Shown piece by piece: positions 1 through 10,366 of a stretch of DNA of 64,000 nt. Numbering within the stretch: position 1 is the stretch's first letter; each line of letters opens with the position of its first letter. This DNA is from Pictodentalium vernedei (lineage: Eukaryota > Mollusca > Scaphopoda > Dentaliida > Dentaliidae). The stretch lies in NCBI GenBank assembly GCA_031216915.1, contig CM062294.1, positions 163,945,455 to 164,009,454 of the forward strand, written 5' to 3'. The translations under genes were made by a program, and so were the position numbers. The notes beneath the pieces are model-generated. The model made no database searches. It worked only from the letters and a program-made list of their open reading frames with translations, and was not told the origin of the DNA.

Positions 1-892
1 CAATATGCTACATGTATCCGAGTCTTGCTCCGCTTTCTAAGGGAAGATCACGGTTTGTCCCCGACTCGCCGTGATGCGTCCTCGGAATCCAAAGCGAGAG
101 TTTGATGCATGTTTGTCAATCCAAATAATGGCTATAATCTTTATTTATCACTAAAATACTCATCAGACGTGGATACAATTTTACACACGATTAAAATAGG
201 CGCTTGCCATCCTCTTAAACCTAAATTTCGCTGTTTTCCTCAGCGACATTCTTCCTCAGATAGACAGCTAATTGATTTCACATCTTTGTCGGATCTTGTC
301 GACAGCTTCAAGCAGGCTACCACTTAACGAACACAAGAATTTCGCGCCGTCGTACATTTTATAAACCTTATTAATCATCAAAATACTCATCAGAAATGAA
401 TAACATTTTACAAACGAATAATATATACCCACATATACCTGCATATGCACCCTCAATCATTTTTAACTTGTATTTCCTATTATTTTCTCTTCTGTTCGTT
501 TATGTTCGTTTGTGTTCGTTAAATAGCAGGACCCAACCTTTGTCTTTAACACACTAATTTCATTTGCCAGTTTATTTTTACCCACTAGGGCTTTCCAAAT
601 TTCCAAAAGTTCAAGTCTGCCAACCTATTGGTCGCGATCCACTTTTGAAGAGTTATCAATTCGTGCCTTCAAATTCCCCACATTGGAGTTGTTTTCATCA
701 GTATGGTCTGTCTGTGAAAGTTTAATTTCTTAGACAGAGAGCTGAATGTCGTGTATTGCTTGACGCATATCGTATAGGCTCTGTAGATCAGCCTGGGCTG
801 TTCTCTTAAGAGTCCGTCTTTTTGGCGTCTTGGGAGTGAGATGGTTTTGCTCTTAGTTTAGCAGGTGTTTTAACATTTATCCTCGTTATTGG
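1..892. other. Unassigned AT-rich DNA
   Basis: No gene is supported here. The only open frames are 60-70 codons with no recognisable domain. A diverged direct repeat of about 55 bp lies at about 146-200 and 373-428, both containing AAAATACTCATCAGA followed by an ATTTTACA-type stretch. Nothing else is recognised. Confidence 0.5.
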
Positions 893-896
893 TTAA

Positions 897-1140
897 CCCT
901 TTACCTAACGTAACGGCCAAAACCGGCCAGCGCTATTCTCAAAAATCGCCAATTAATTTCATTATTTTTTTCACTTTTTGTCTCAAAAACATAGGTTATG
1001 ACTCCTCGTTGGAACGAGCTCGTCGAGCTCGTTCCAACAAGGAGTCATAACCTATGTTTTTGAGACAAAAAATGAAAAAAAATTAGTTATTCAAGAATTA
1101 TTTTTGCAAGTGTCGTCTGCTTTTCAGGTTAGGTAAAGGG
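897..1140. mobile_element. TTAA-flanked palindromic MITE (piggyBac-like), copy 1
   Basis: The ends read CCCTTTACCTAACG and, inverted, TTAGGTAAAGGG, flanked directly by TTAA at 893-896 and 1141-1144. Internally there is a long near-perfect hairpin centred on GAACGAGCTCGTCGAGCTC at about 1013-1037, with arms reading CATAGGTTATGACTCC. A TTAA duplication plus termini beginning CCC matches what is known of the piggyBac superfamily. There is no coding capacity. Better preserved relatives are at 11815-11996, 58024-58264 and 59198-59438. Confidence 0.75.
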
Positions 1141-1832
1141 TTAATAACGTGAGCTGAGATATGATCAATAAGTTCGTCAACATCAATAGACACGTTACTT
1201 GAGAATGCTGCTTGGTAAATTGGTGGAAGTTCTTTGGAAATCCACCAATGTATATTTTGTTTCGAACCTTGGATTAGCATTTTGTTGCTGGCGCGATATA
1301 TATGCAGTCGAACACAGTTAGATTTATTTCTCAGAATACGCATTTTGTCCTCAACGATCGTCCCAGATTTATCTTTCACGAGTTCCCAAGAAATATTGTC
1401 CTTGGGGCCATTGCATTCCACGTTCCAGTAACTGTTTCTGGCACCCACACAATAACGTTCAAATTTTGTCGTGTCAAGAGTAATTACAAGTGACTTGCCT
1501 TGATTTTTCAAATCTATTTCACAAATGTCGTCAATAATCGAATTCCGTTTTTCTTCAGAGTCCTTGGAATATGCAGATCATATTTTTTTGTTTCGATAGG
1601 CAGAGCCCTTGCGTTTGCATTAACGTCCTTCCATAAGCAGATTGTCCTCATCGGTGATATCTATATTGTCGCTTTCGCAAAATAACTGACGGTCAATGTC
1701 TATGGTTTCGTAATCAATTACAGTTGAAGTTAGAAAATCTGCATTATTCTCTTCTACTCCGTCTCTGTTGTCACAAAGGGAATTTTCCAAGGTTAAGTCC
1801 ATTGTTCCAATACTTCCTGATGATAAACCCAT
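1098..1832 (-). pseudogene. Decayed unidentified reading frame in two parts
   Basis: Two minus-strand frames, 1620-1832 (70 codons, acidic, starting MGLSSGSIGTMDL) and 1098-1511 (137 codons), appear to be neighbouring parts of one former coding region. The DNA between them also reads as plausible protein in short frame-shifted pieces. The second part contains VRLHIYRASNKMLIQGSK followed by HWWISKELP. This kind of strand-rich segment with a closing W/P motif I have only a vague sense of from transposon-associated invertebrate proteins, and I cannot name the family. The last codons of the second frame lie inside the MITE at 897-1140, so its stop is supplied by the MITE. It could be a host-gene remnant or part of a transposon. 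Confidence 0.35.
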
Positions 1833-2279
1833 AGTGCATAAAACATAGGTTTTTCTGAATACAAACTTTAGATGAAAGTGTCAATGTTTAGATGAAAGCG
1901 TCAATGACACTGTATCTCAACTTGACAAACTTGAACTTCGTAAGTTATAAAAACGGCAAAATTGAAGATCATTAGTACCAATTGTGTGTGCACAACGTCA
2001 GAGTAATCCATGCAATTTAAATTTTTAAATGTAAACAGTAAGACTGGCTAAAGGAAGAATGTTGATACACAAATGCAGTATTTTCAGAGGTTATTGTAAA
2101 TGGAAACTTTTTTCACAGAAATGAATGCTAATCAATAGCTCTTATCTAAAGGTCTTGCCTAATGAGCACACCAAGTTCAAGAAGAGCGATCGTATCGCTG
2201 AAGCAATACAATGTCCCCTACTGGACTAATGAGCATTAATAATTATACAAATCTTATAACCTAGATGTGATCAGCATGA
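1833..2279. other. Unassigned DNA
   Basis: Upstream flank of the decayed frame, AT-rich. A short direct repeat TAGATGAAAG(T/C)GTCAATG occurs at about 1870-1905. No gene or recognised element is seen. Confidence 0.45.
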
Positions 2280-4290
2280 ATTCCGTTCAAGCATTTCCAA
2301 AAAAATTTCAGAAAACTGATATTTTGGCGCTTTTCCATACTTCCAAGGGCTAAAACTCACACAAGAATAATGCAATCAGCATGAAACTCAAACTTGATCT
2401 GTAAGTCATCGTTCTATAGTAGGTTACCAAGAATGAAATCATTCAGTTGAAGCATTTCCAACAAAAGTCCGGAAAACTAAAGTATGACTGACAGACTGAC
2501 TGACAGACTGACGGATGGACAGAGTACAAATGAAACTTGATCTGTAAGTTGGACAGAGTACAAATGAAACTTGATCTGTAAGTCATCGTTCTATAGTAGG
2601 TTACCAACAAGAGCACCGCTGGCCATTGCATCATACGCCCGTGAACTGTTCAAATTGTACCATTTTAACACATTTGCAATTTTTTTAGAGTGCGAGAAAT
2701 TTATACTGGCATATATATATATGTTACGGTCAGACTTTGAAATCAGTGATTTTGTGAAATGACTAAATTTTTCAGTCATTTGAGAAAAAGACTAACAAGT
2801 TTGAAGCCAATCGAAAAACAAATACTAAAGTTATCATCCGGAAACCAAATATTTGAAGAAGAATTCTAAGTCCAACAGGGGCCATAATTCGGGCAAAAAT
2901 TGTTCAGACCGACCCCATATTCGAACTTGACCTGTATTTTGTTGTGATTAAACCACATACCAAATTTGGAGCCAATCGGAAAACAAATACTAAAGTTATC
3001 ATCCGGAAACCAAATATTTGACGAATTCTAAGTCCAACAGGGGCCATAATTCAGGCGAAAAATGTTCGGACCGACCCCATATTCGAACTTGACCTGTATT
3101 TTGTTGTGATTAAACCACATACCAAATTTGGAGCCAATCGGAAAACAAATACTAAAGTTATCATCCGGAAACCAAATATTTGACGAATTCTAAGTCCAAC
3201 TGGGGCCATAATTCAGGCGAAAAATGTTCGGACCGACCCCATATTCGAACTTGACCTGTATTTTGTTGTGATTAAACCACATACCACATTTGGAGCTGGA
3301 CGGAAAACAAATACTAAAGTTATTGTTCGGAAACCAAAAGGACGGACGGACAGATGGACAGACGGACGGACAAAGCCATACTATAATACGTCCCGTTTTT
3401 CAAACGGGCGTATAAAAATGAAATCATTCCGTTGAAGCGTTTCCAAAAAAAGTCCGGAAAACTAAAGTATAACCGACAGACTGACTGATGGATGGATGGA
3501 CAGAGTGTAAATGAAACTTGATCTGTAAGTCATCGTTCTATATTAAGTTACCAAAAATGAAATCATTCCGTTGAAGCGTTTCCAAAAAAAGTCCGGAAAA
3601 CTAAAGTACAACCGACAGACTGACTGACGACTGACGGATGGATGGACAGAGTGTAAATGAAACGTGATCTGTAAGTCATCGTTCTATAGTAGGTTACCAA
3701 AAATGAAATCATTCCGTTGAAGTGTTTCCAGAAAAAGTCCGGAAAACTGATATTTTGGCGCTTTTCCATATTTCCAAGGGCAATAACTCACACAAGAATA
3801 AGGCAATCAGCATGAAACTCAAACTTGATCTGTAAGTCATCCTTCTATAGTAGGTTACCAAAAATGATATCATTCCGTTGAAGCGTTTCCAAAAAAAAAC
3901 TCCGGAAAACTGATATTTTGGTGCTTTTCCATATTTCCAAGGGCCGTAACTCACACAAGAATAATGCAATCGGCATGAAACCCAAACTTGATCTGTAAGT
4001 CATCGTTCTATAGTAGTTTACCAAAAATGAAATCATTCTGTTGAAGCTTTTCCAAAAAAAACTCCGGAAAACTGATATTTTGGTGCTTTTTCCCATATTT
4101 CCAAGGGCCGTAACTCACACAAGAATAATGCAATCAGAATGAAACTCAAACTTGATCTGTAAGATCTGTAAGTCATCGGTCTATAGTAGTTTACCAAAAA
4201 TTAAATCATTCCGTTGAAGCGTTTCCAAAAAAACTCCGGAAAACTAAAGTGTGACTGACAGACTGACGGATGGACGAAGTGCAAACCTAT
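2280..4290. repeat. Tandem array B, ~140-175 bp units
   Basis: Units begin near AAATCATTCCGTTGAAGC and continue through TTTCCAAAAAAAGTCCGG to AACTTGATCTGTAAGTCATC. Starts fall near 2434, 3429, 3568, 3714, 3873, 4036 and 4212. Long units contain a TTTTCCATATTTCCAAGGGC segment and short ones a CTGACTGACGGATGGACAGAG segment. Around 2515-2580 a 33 bp piece is directly duplicated. The array is interrupted at about 2600-3415 by the different array A. Open frames over it are by-products of the repetition. Confidence 0.8.
2787..3413. repeat. Tandem array A, 162-165 bp units, ending in a hairpin
   Basis: The word CAAATACTAAAGTTAT recurs at about 2819, 2984, 3146 and 3308, giving a unit of 162-165 bp and about 3.3 copies. 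Each unit includes GACCGACCCCATATTCGAAC and GGGGCCATAATTC. The array ends with a GGAC-rich run (about 3340-3375) and then a hairpin at 3386-3413 (ATACGTCCCGTTT, loop, AAACGGGCGTAT). This order, array then short simple run then hairpin, also occurs at 5673-5703 and 52803-52825. A Helitron-like non-autonomous element is possible but not shown. Confidence 0.75.
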
Positions 4291-4380
4291 AGTCAAAACA
4301 ATCCTATGATAAATGTGGCCTGTAGGCCATGTCAAAGAATGTTGATGCACAAATGCAATAAATTCAAAGATTGTTGCTAA

Positions 4381-5703
4381 CAGCAACAGTTTTTGATGGA
4401 AATGAAAAGAAAATCAGTAGCTCCTATCTTTGTCACCCTGCATAAGCATACAAAGTTTCAAAACAACCTGATAATGAATGTGCCCTCTGAGGCATGCCAA
4501 AGGAAGATGTTAATGCAAAAATGCACTAAGTAGAAGGTCACTGCTTGCGGCAATGGGCTGTTTGGTGGGGTGGGGGGGGGGGGGCGAGTTTATGGAAATT
4601 CATAAATATACCCTGCTGAGAGTTCAAAAGGGATAAGTTGATGCACAAATGCAGTAAGTTCAAAGGCTGGTGATAACAACAATAATTTTTTATGGAAATG
4701 AAAAAAAGCAATAGCTCACATCTAGAGGTCACCCCGAACACACAAACCAAGTTTCAAAGTGATCCGATCATAAATGTGCCCTGAAGGGTGTGTTAAAGGG
4801 AAATATTGAGGCCTGACTAAACTAAGTTCAAAGGTCAGCGGCAACATTTTTTGACAGAAATGGAAGAAAATCGACAGCTCCCATATAGATGTCACCCCAC
4901 ACAAGCACACCAAGTTTGCAAGAGATCCAATCATAAAAAGTTTTTACTAAGTTCATCGAAGGTCATTGCAACATTTTTTGACGGAAATCGAAGAAAATCG
5001 ATAGCTCCCATCTAGAGGTCACCCCAAACAAGCATGCCATGTTTCAAAGCAATCCGATCATAAATGTGCCCTGTAGGGTGTGCCAAAGGGAAATATTGAC
5101 TTCTGACTAAACTAAGTTCTAAGAACGTTGGCCGCAGCAACATTTTTTGACGGTTATGGAAGAAAATCGATAGCTCCCATCTTGAGGTCACTCCAAACAA
5201 GCATGCCAGGTTTCAAAGCAATCCAATCATAAATGTGCCCTGTAGGGTGTGCCAAAGGGAAATATTGAGGTTTGACTAAAGTAAGTTCTAAGAACGTTGG
5301 CCACGGCAACATTTTTTGACGGAATTTGAAGAAAATCGATAGCTCCCATCTAGAGGACACCCCAAACAAGCATACCAAGTTTCAAAGCGATCCAATCATA
5401 AATGAGCCCTGTAAGGTGTGCCAAAGGGAAATATTGAGGTTTGACTAAACTAAGTTCTAAGAACGTTGGCCGCGGCAACAGTTTATGACGGAAATTGAAG
5501 AAAATCGATAGCTCCCATCTAGAGGTCACCCCCAAACAAGCGTACCGAGTTTCAAAGTTATCTGATCATAAATGCGACCTGTGAGGTGTGCCAAAGGAAA
5601 TTGTGGACGTACGTACTAACGTACTAACATACTAACGTACGTACGTACGCCGACGGACGAGAGGGGTGGCAATAGCTCAGCTTGACTTTGTCAAGTTGAG
5701 CTA
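4381..5703. repeat. Tandem array C, ~169 bp units, ending in a hairpin
   Basis: The word ATAGCTCCCATCTAGAGGTC recurs near 4711, 5001, 5170, 5339 and 5508, three of the spacings being exactly 169 bp. More diverged units lie at about 4405 and 4873. Units carry AAATGTGCCCTGTAGGGTGT. The array ends with a GTAC/GACG-rich run (5606-5665) and a hairpin at 5673-5703 with 14 bp arms (TAGCTCAGCTTGAC and GTCAAGTTGAGCTA). The chain of 60-75 codon minus-strand frames across it is a repeat by-product, not a gene family. Confidence 0.8.
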
Positions 5704-6133
5704 AAAATAGCTCAGTTCATACTTACAAAAAAAAAATCATTCTCCATCTTGTCAGTGACCAACGGTTTATCACCCAGTTTCAGTTACACAGTCTGTGTTT
5801 GGCGAAACCCGATAAACTGGACTGCAGGAGCTAATTGAAAACACGTCTTTCTCTTTGTGTAGTTGCGATATCAAATGACAACATACTTCGTTAGTGAGCT
5901 AAAAAACTGATCATTATTTCATGTGACTATTTGTTATAAAACTTACTACATGTACCTTACTACATTACCACACATGTTGTGGCATCTGTATTTATGTTTT
6001 TAATTCAATATGAAGGCAACATTTCTTATTCTTTGGGAGTTTCTTCTCCCAAACTAATTCCCAATTGGAGCTTTCTAGACGTGAAATTTCCCAATTGCAT
6101 GAGCCCCAGACCCTTTCTCAAAGGGAGCAGATG
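5704..6133. other. Unassigned DNA
   Basis: No coding signal and no recognised repeat. It contains CCAATTGGAGC and CCCAATTGCATG near 6060-6100. Confidence 0.4.
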
Positions 6134-6252
6134 AATCCCCGAATGTCGGCTTATTCGGACCCTGGCTTTTTCGGACCTACGGCTCATTCGGACCTTGGCT
6201 TTTTCGGACTTCCGGCTTATTCGCCCCTCAATTATACATTATGACAAGAATT

Positions 6253-6690
6253 TTAGGAAATTTCAACTATTTTATTATTTACTCCATAAGTAGTTAGCTC
6301 GTTGAAATGTCTCTGTCTGAATATTGTTGCCACAGTTCCAGTAATCTTCCTGTCACCTCTCGTTTTCTTCTGCTGTTTGCGTTTCAATTTTCCTTCTGAG
6401 ATCATTTTTACATTGGTTATGTGACTGGCTAGCATCTTGATATAGGAGGGCGATTGACAAATAAAAAGGGAGGTTCCCTTTTCTGGCGCGTTGGTTGAGT
6501 CGGTTATGCCATCGTTCACAGTCATTGTTTGTACGGATGCAGCGATCAAATACTGACCATGTTTAGAGTGAAAATAACACATAAACGAAAGACACATAAA
6601 TTTATAACTAAGGTAATTTGTATTTTCACAGGTATCACACATGCTTTGACTGTTATCAGTTTGCAATAAAATTTTGAGTGAAAATAACAC
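6253..6690 (-). CDS. Hypothetical ORF inside the TIR element, basic C-terminus
   Basis: A 145-codon frame that begins in non-TIR DNA and ends inside the left TIR. The visible character is a Cys-containing N-terminal third and a basic stretch KLKRKQQKKTRGDRK near residues 103-117. I recognise no catalytic motif. It may be the last exon of a decayed transposon protein, since a second open frame in the same orientation lies immediately upstream (6709-7032). No function is assigned. Confidence 0.25.
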   Translation of the reverse strand: MLFSLKILLQTDNSQSMCDTCENTNYLSYKFMCLSFMCYFHSKHGQYLIAASVQTMTVNDGITDSTNAPEKGTSLFICQSPSYIKMLASHITNVKMISEGKLKRKQQKKTRGDRKITGTVATIFRQRHFNELTTYGVNNKIVEIS

Positions 6691-6708
6691 ATAAAAGATA
6701 GGCAGCCC

Positions 6709-7032
6709 TCAGCGTGTAGTCAAAAACCGTACTTGGTCGTCATTTTCTTCCATCTCCATAAATCTTTCTTGTCTTGTGGTGTCAAAAACTGAGTTTTCCG
6801 ACGCAGTGAATCCCAAGCTGAACTGTCCCATCTCAGGTTCAGAATCCCTGCTCAGTACCTCCTCTTGAAGAGTGGCTGCTGCCGTGGAGACTCTGGTACT
6901 TTTGAACGGTCCATCAGTATGCTCTGAGGCTTGGCTTGACGCACTGAAGGCTGAAATCTCTAGTTGTGTTGACTTAAATAATTTACAAGTATATTGTATG
7001 CTTGTACTTTGTTTGCTTGCTTGTCTGTACTC
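6709..7032 (-). CDS. Hypothetical ORF fragment inside the TIR element
   Basis: An open minus-strand frame of about 107 codons, without a convincing start and closed by TGA at 6709-6711. The composition is Ser/Thr/Glu-rich, ending RQERFMEMEENDDQVRFL. Its upstream limit could be a splice acceptor, but this cannot be told from sequence alone. It has the same orientation as the 6253-6690 frame, so both may be exons of one decayed element protein. No family is recognised. Confidence 0.2.
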   Translation of the reverse strand, partial: EYRQASKQSTSIQYTCKLFKSTQLEISAFSASSQASEHTDGPFKSTRVSTAAATLQEEVLSRDSEPEMGQFSLGFTASENSVFDTTRQERFMEMEENDDQVRFLTTR

Positions 7033-7403
7033 TTATTGTAAAATCTTGATTTTATTGTATGCATGAATGTTTGGGATAAAATGTAATAAAATAGGTAAAA
7101 TTTCCTAAAATTCTTGTCATAATTATCAATATGTAATTGAGGAGGCGAATAAGCCGGAGGTCCGAAAAATATTGTAAAACCTGGATTTTATTATATGTAT
7201 GACTGTTTGGGATAAAATGTAATAAAATAGTTGAAATTTCCTAAAATTCTTGTCATAATTATTAATGTATAATTGAGGAGGCGAATAAGCCGGAGGTCCG
7301 AAGAAGCCAAGGTCCGAATGAGCCGGAGGTCCGAAAAAGCCTGGGTCCGATTAAGCCACGGTCCGAAAGAGCCAAGGTCTGGAAGAGCCGGATACCGAAT
7401 CCC

Positions 7404-7858
7404 TGATGTCATGTACATTGTGCTAGGTTTTTTTTCATACTCCAAAAAAAAAAAAATCCAAATCCAAATCACTATTTGGGAGTACTTGCTTAAAAAGTGT
7501 TATTGCTATTTTGGAAAAAAAAATGTCTTATAGAGGTCATTTTTAAAATGTAATATCCTGTTACGCTTGCTCACATACACCACTTTATCTTACAATCAAC
7601 ATGTATTTTGTCTTATTAACTCCGCAACTGTCGTGTATACGACCCCCTGATAGAGATGTTTGTATCAGGGGGTAGGATACAAGCACGTTCCTTTCGCGTG
7701 TGTTCCATTTTTTTTCTTTTTGTTCATCCGTACGAATAAATAGTTCGTTATATATTCGTCTACATTCTTGACTTATCCCCAATATATTGTAAGATAAAAT
7801 GATTATTACCATTAAAATTATATTTTGTACATCCACATAATGGTAATAATCTCTATGT
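7404..7858. other. Unassigned DNA with one copy of an old dispersed repeat
   Basis: About 7418-7520 resembles 9090-9190, 11095-11200 and 11605-11715. The shared words are TTGCTTAAAAAGTGT and ATTGCTATTTTGG next to a poly(A) run. Nothing else is recognised. Confidence 0.4.
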
Positions 7859-7868
7859 ATTAAGTTTA

Positions 7869-8203
7869 ATTTTTTTAACAACACTTTCGGCTGCCAAGGT
7901 AACCTCATGTCGGGCAGTTTTGCGGGCGGAGGAAGCTGGAGTACCCAGAGAGAACCGCCAAGCAAGTAACAGACTCCCCAAACGTACTAACTCCACACAA
8001 GCAGGGTTAGCAATGGTTGGAGACAAGTGCACCATTGGCAGACATACAGTACGCCTTATTACATAGCGCCACCGTGTCCCATACCGGCAATCTGGATGAA
8101 GTGCCCTTCTCAGCGACACAACGCAGTTACCCCTGGCGGGGATCGAACCATGGATCTTTCGGTTTGAAGTTCAGTGCCGTAACCATTGAGCCACCATACT
8201 CTC
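7869..8203 (-). mobile_element. tRNA-headed SINE, copy A
   Basis: Read on the minus strand from 8203: a tRNA-like head with an A box (TGGCTCAATGGTTACGG) and a B box (GGTTCGATCC). The body follows, with GGTTCTCTCTGGGTACTCC and CTTCCTCCGCC, and then a short A/T-rich tail. A 10 bp target duplication ATTAAGTTTA flanks it at 7859-7868 and 8204-8213. The body is the same as in the copies at 9963-10354, 54211-54567 and 58653-59044. Confidence 0.88.
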
Positions 8204-8344
8204 ATTAAGTTTAGTAATGGTTGGCCAAGAACTTATAGAGTTTGGGTGATGTCTCATTTTAAACTACAAATGGATGGCTTACTTTTAGACACTAAAATGG
8301 CTGGCCAATTTGCATAATTTATGCAAGAGAGCAAAAACAATATA

Positions 8345-9072
8345 CAGTGGATACCACTTAATTAGATATCTCTGAATTGAATAACCCTTTTAACTAAATA
8401 TAACATGCAAATACAAAGCCATTTACAATACGCTCAGTACTAATTGGAGCTGTTAATTGCATACAGGTTAAGGAGTAAACTCCTGTTAATTGAATAAAAA
8501 CTTATATGTCGAGAATTTACCTTCACAATATCCAAATTCACCATGTTAAAAGACCCATTTGGCCTCAGTTCTTCGAACACATGCATTTATACTATTATAT
8601 CTTGTTTGACAGAGCTCCAATAGTTCTGTCAAACACGATATAATAGAATGAATGCTCAGTTTACCGCTAGAATACAGGAAAGAAGCCAACTCTATGTTAA
8701 TTGAATACACCTAGTAAATAATTTTCACTGGAAATTGGCTTTTCAATTTAGGTGTCCAACTCTAACAGAACCTCTGAAATGCTGCAAGAGAGTGTGTGAA
8801 CACCTCAATTCACATTCTCTTCAGGTTTGGGTGTTGTCCTCTCACCATGTTAAAATGCCCATTTGGCCTCAGTTCTTCGAACACAGGCATTTATACTATT
8901 ATATCTTGTTTGAAAGAGCTCCATCCGCTCTGTCAAACACGATATAATAGAGTGAATGCTCAGTTTTTCTCCCGAATACAGGAAAGTGACCATTCCCTTG
9001 TTAATTTAATACTCCTGTTAACTGAATAATTTTCTCTAGGAAAGTGGTTATTCAATTAACAGAGTTTCATTG
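8345..9072. mobile_element. TA-flanked CAGTGGA MITE (Tc1/mariner- or pogo-like), internally duplicated
   Basis: It starts TA-CAGTGGATACCACTTAATT at 8343 and ends near ...GTTTCATTG-TA at 9074, with TTAATTGAATA-type subterminal words. It contains two copies of the central hairpin TTATATCTTGTTTGA / TCAAACACGATATAA, at about 8595-8645 and 8895-8945. A ~300 bp segment is therefore duplicated, and the copy is longer than the 394 bp relative at 12138-12531. Confidence 0.6.
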
Positions 9073-9089
9073 TAGTATGATCTATACAT

Positions 9090-9606
9090 TATACTAGTTG
9101 TTTTCCGTACCAAAATTTAAAAAAAATACAAATCACCACTGGAAAATTCTGGTTTAAAAACTGTAATTGCTATTTTGGGAACAAAATGGCAATCATTGAC
9201 CATGTACATGTATGATGACGGCAGTGGCGGCGCTACGGGGGGGGGGGGGGCATGGGGGGCATCTGCCTCCCCCCCAACCATCTCGCATGCATTTCCATCC
9301 ACCCTCACACACAAACACATTCAGTCACTCTCTCTCTCTCACACACACACACCCCTCTCTTTTTTTTATTCCCAATAATTTCCCATACACACTTAGCCCA
9401 AAGCCTCAGGCTAGCTGATGAACACATCCAGGCAGTAGAGATTTAAAGACTCGGATGCAGATACTTATAAGTTATAATTAAGTTATGAGCCAACAAAGGC
9501 ATGTCTATCCATATCCCTTGTCTAAAAAAAATTCATGGATTTCGCATTACGACAGACGGGCATTATGAGTCTCTCTCTGTCTCTCTCTCTCACGCACAGA
9601 CCCACC
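9090..9606. repeat. Old dispersed repeat plus simple-sequence tract
   Basis: 9090-9190 is a copy of the repeat also at 7418, 11095 and 11605. 9230-9250 is poly(G) after CAGTGGCGGCGC. 9325-9360 is (CT)n/(CA)n. 9571-9595 is a second CT-rich tract. Overlapping plus-strand frames rich in S/H/T/P are read-outs of these tracts and not genes. Confidence 0.5.
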
Positions 9607-9896
9607 AGACGCGGATCCAGGATTTTTTGAAAGGAGGACCGCTAATTACCATTACATTTAGTCGAAACTTGGACCCAAAGTCCGCAATATAATTTTTTGG
9701 TTTGGTACGTCCACAGGACGTACCAAACCAAAAAAGTATATTACGGACTTTGGGTCCAAGTTTCGACTACCTCATAACAAAGTAATGATATGATCCTTTA
9801 CGTATTTGCCCCCCTTCATGGGAGTCTGCCCCCCTAGTTGCCCCCCCCCCCCCCCAAAAAAAAAAAAAATTTCTGGCGCCGCCACTGGATGACGGT
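9607..9896. mobile_element. Degenerate TIR MITE carrying a 111 bp palindrome
   Basis: The outer ends GCGGATCCAGGATTTTTT (about 9611) and, inverted, CAGTGGCGGCGCCAGAAA (right end about 9893) are imperfect inverted repeats. Inside, 9659-9769 is an almost perfect palindrome with arms GTCGAAACTTGGACCCAAAG and centre GTACGTCCACAGGACGTAC. Poly(C)/poly(A) runs lie at 9841-9869. A sibling palindrome is at 16210-16325. Confidence 0.55.
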
Positions 9897-9962
9897 CCAG
9901 TTCCAATATGTAATTTATTACACGCCTGATCTATGAAATCCCCAACTACACTACAGCAACAC

Positions 9963-10354
9963 AATTTATTTATTTGTTTATTGGAGTTTAAGGTCACACA
10001 CTTATGCACACTGGCTAATCATGACCGTGACAGTTTTACGGGTGGAGGAAGCCGGAGTACCCGGAGAGAACCACCGAGCAACGACGAGCAGCTGTCAGCT
10101 CCGCAACATCGTAACTCCGCACTGCAGCACAAGCAGGGTTAGGTTGGTTGAAGGCATGCGCGCCATCCACGTGCAGTACGCCTCAGTACAGAGCGTCCCC
10201 CATGGGGACAATCGGGGTTAAGTGCCTTGCCCAAGGACACAACGCGGGAGACCGAATCGATCGCTCAGACAGTCACCCATCCGAGGACTGACCGGGCTCG
10301 ACGTTGCTCAACTTCGGTGATTTGACGAGAACCGCTTACAACACCACCGCGCCC
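9963..10354 (-). mobile_element. 5S-rRNA-headed SINE (SINE3 type), copy B
   Basis: Read from 10354 on the minus strand, the head contains CACCGAAGTTGAGCAACGTC and CTCGGATGGGTGAC. These are the internal promoter region of 5S rRNA, the mark of SINE3-class elements. The body that follows (TTGTGTCCTTGGGCAAGGCA, then CTCTCCGGGTACTCCGGCTT) is the one found in the tRNA-headed copies, and the tail is GTGACCTTAAACTCCAATAA plus AAT repeats. A 12 bp target duplication CTACA(G/A)CAACAC is at 9951-9962 and 10355-10366. Confidence 0.9.
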
Positions 10355-10366
10355 CTACAACAACAC

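Larger units (their letters stand above)
6134..7403. mobile_element. DNA transposon with long TIRs built from an iterated GGTCCGAA motif
   Basis: The left end (about 6134-6285) and right end (about 7205-7403) are inverted copies of each other over ~150 bp. The outer part of each consists of GGTCCGAA followed by an AAGCC-type word, repeated five to seven times every ~15 bp. The inner part is AATTGAGG(A/G)GGCGAATAAGCC next to CCTAAAATTCTTGTCATAA. An extra copy of the inner right end lies at about 7070-7176, offset by 136 bp. Two minus-strand open frames lie between the TIRs. No target duplication is clear, so the superfamily cannot be assigned. It may be a non-autonomous derivative. Confidence 0.6.

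Noticed and set aside
3563-5535. A run of eight 60-86 codon minus-strand frames with similar sequences (FFWKRFNGMISF..., SRWELSIFF...) looking like a small gene family
   Set aside because: They follow exactly the periodicity of tandem arrays B and C and have no independent starts or domains; they are repeat by-products.
2280-5703. CRISPR-like direct repeats
   Set aside because: Whole units repeat head to tail with no short repeat/unique spacer alternation, and the setting is clearly animal DNA.
8130-8203. A tRNA gene
   Set aside because: A and B boxes are present but the cloverleaf is not complete, and it continues into a SINE body; the same holds at 54211-54290.
9175-9446. Overlapping plus-strand frames rich in His, Ser, Thr and Pro
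   Set aside because: Read-outs of poly(G), (CT)n and (CA)n tracts in all three frames.
10255-10345. A 5S rRNA gene
   Set aside because: Only the internal promoter part of 5S is present and it is fused to a SINE body with a tail and target duplication; it is a SINE head.
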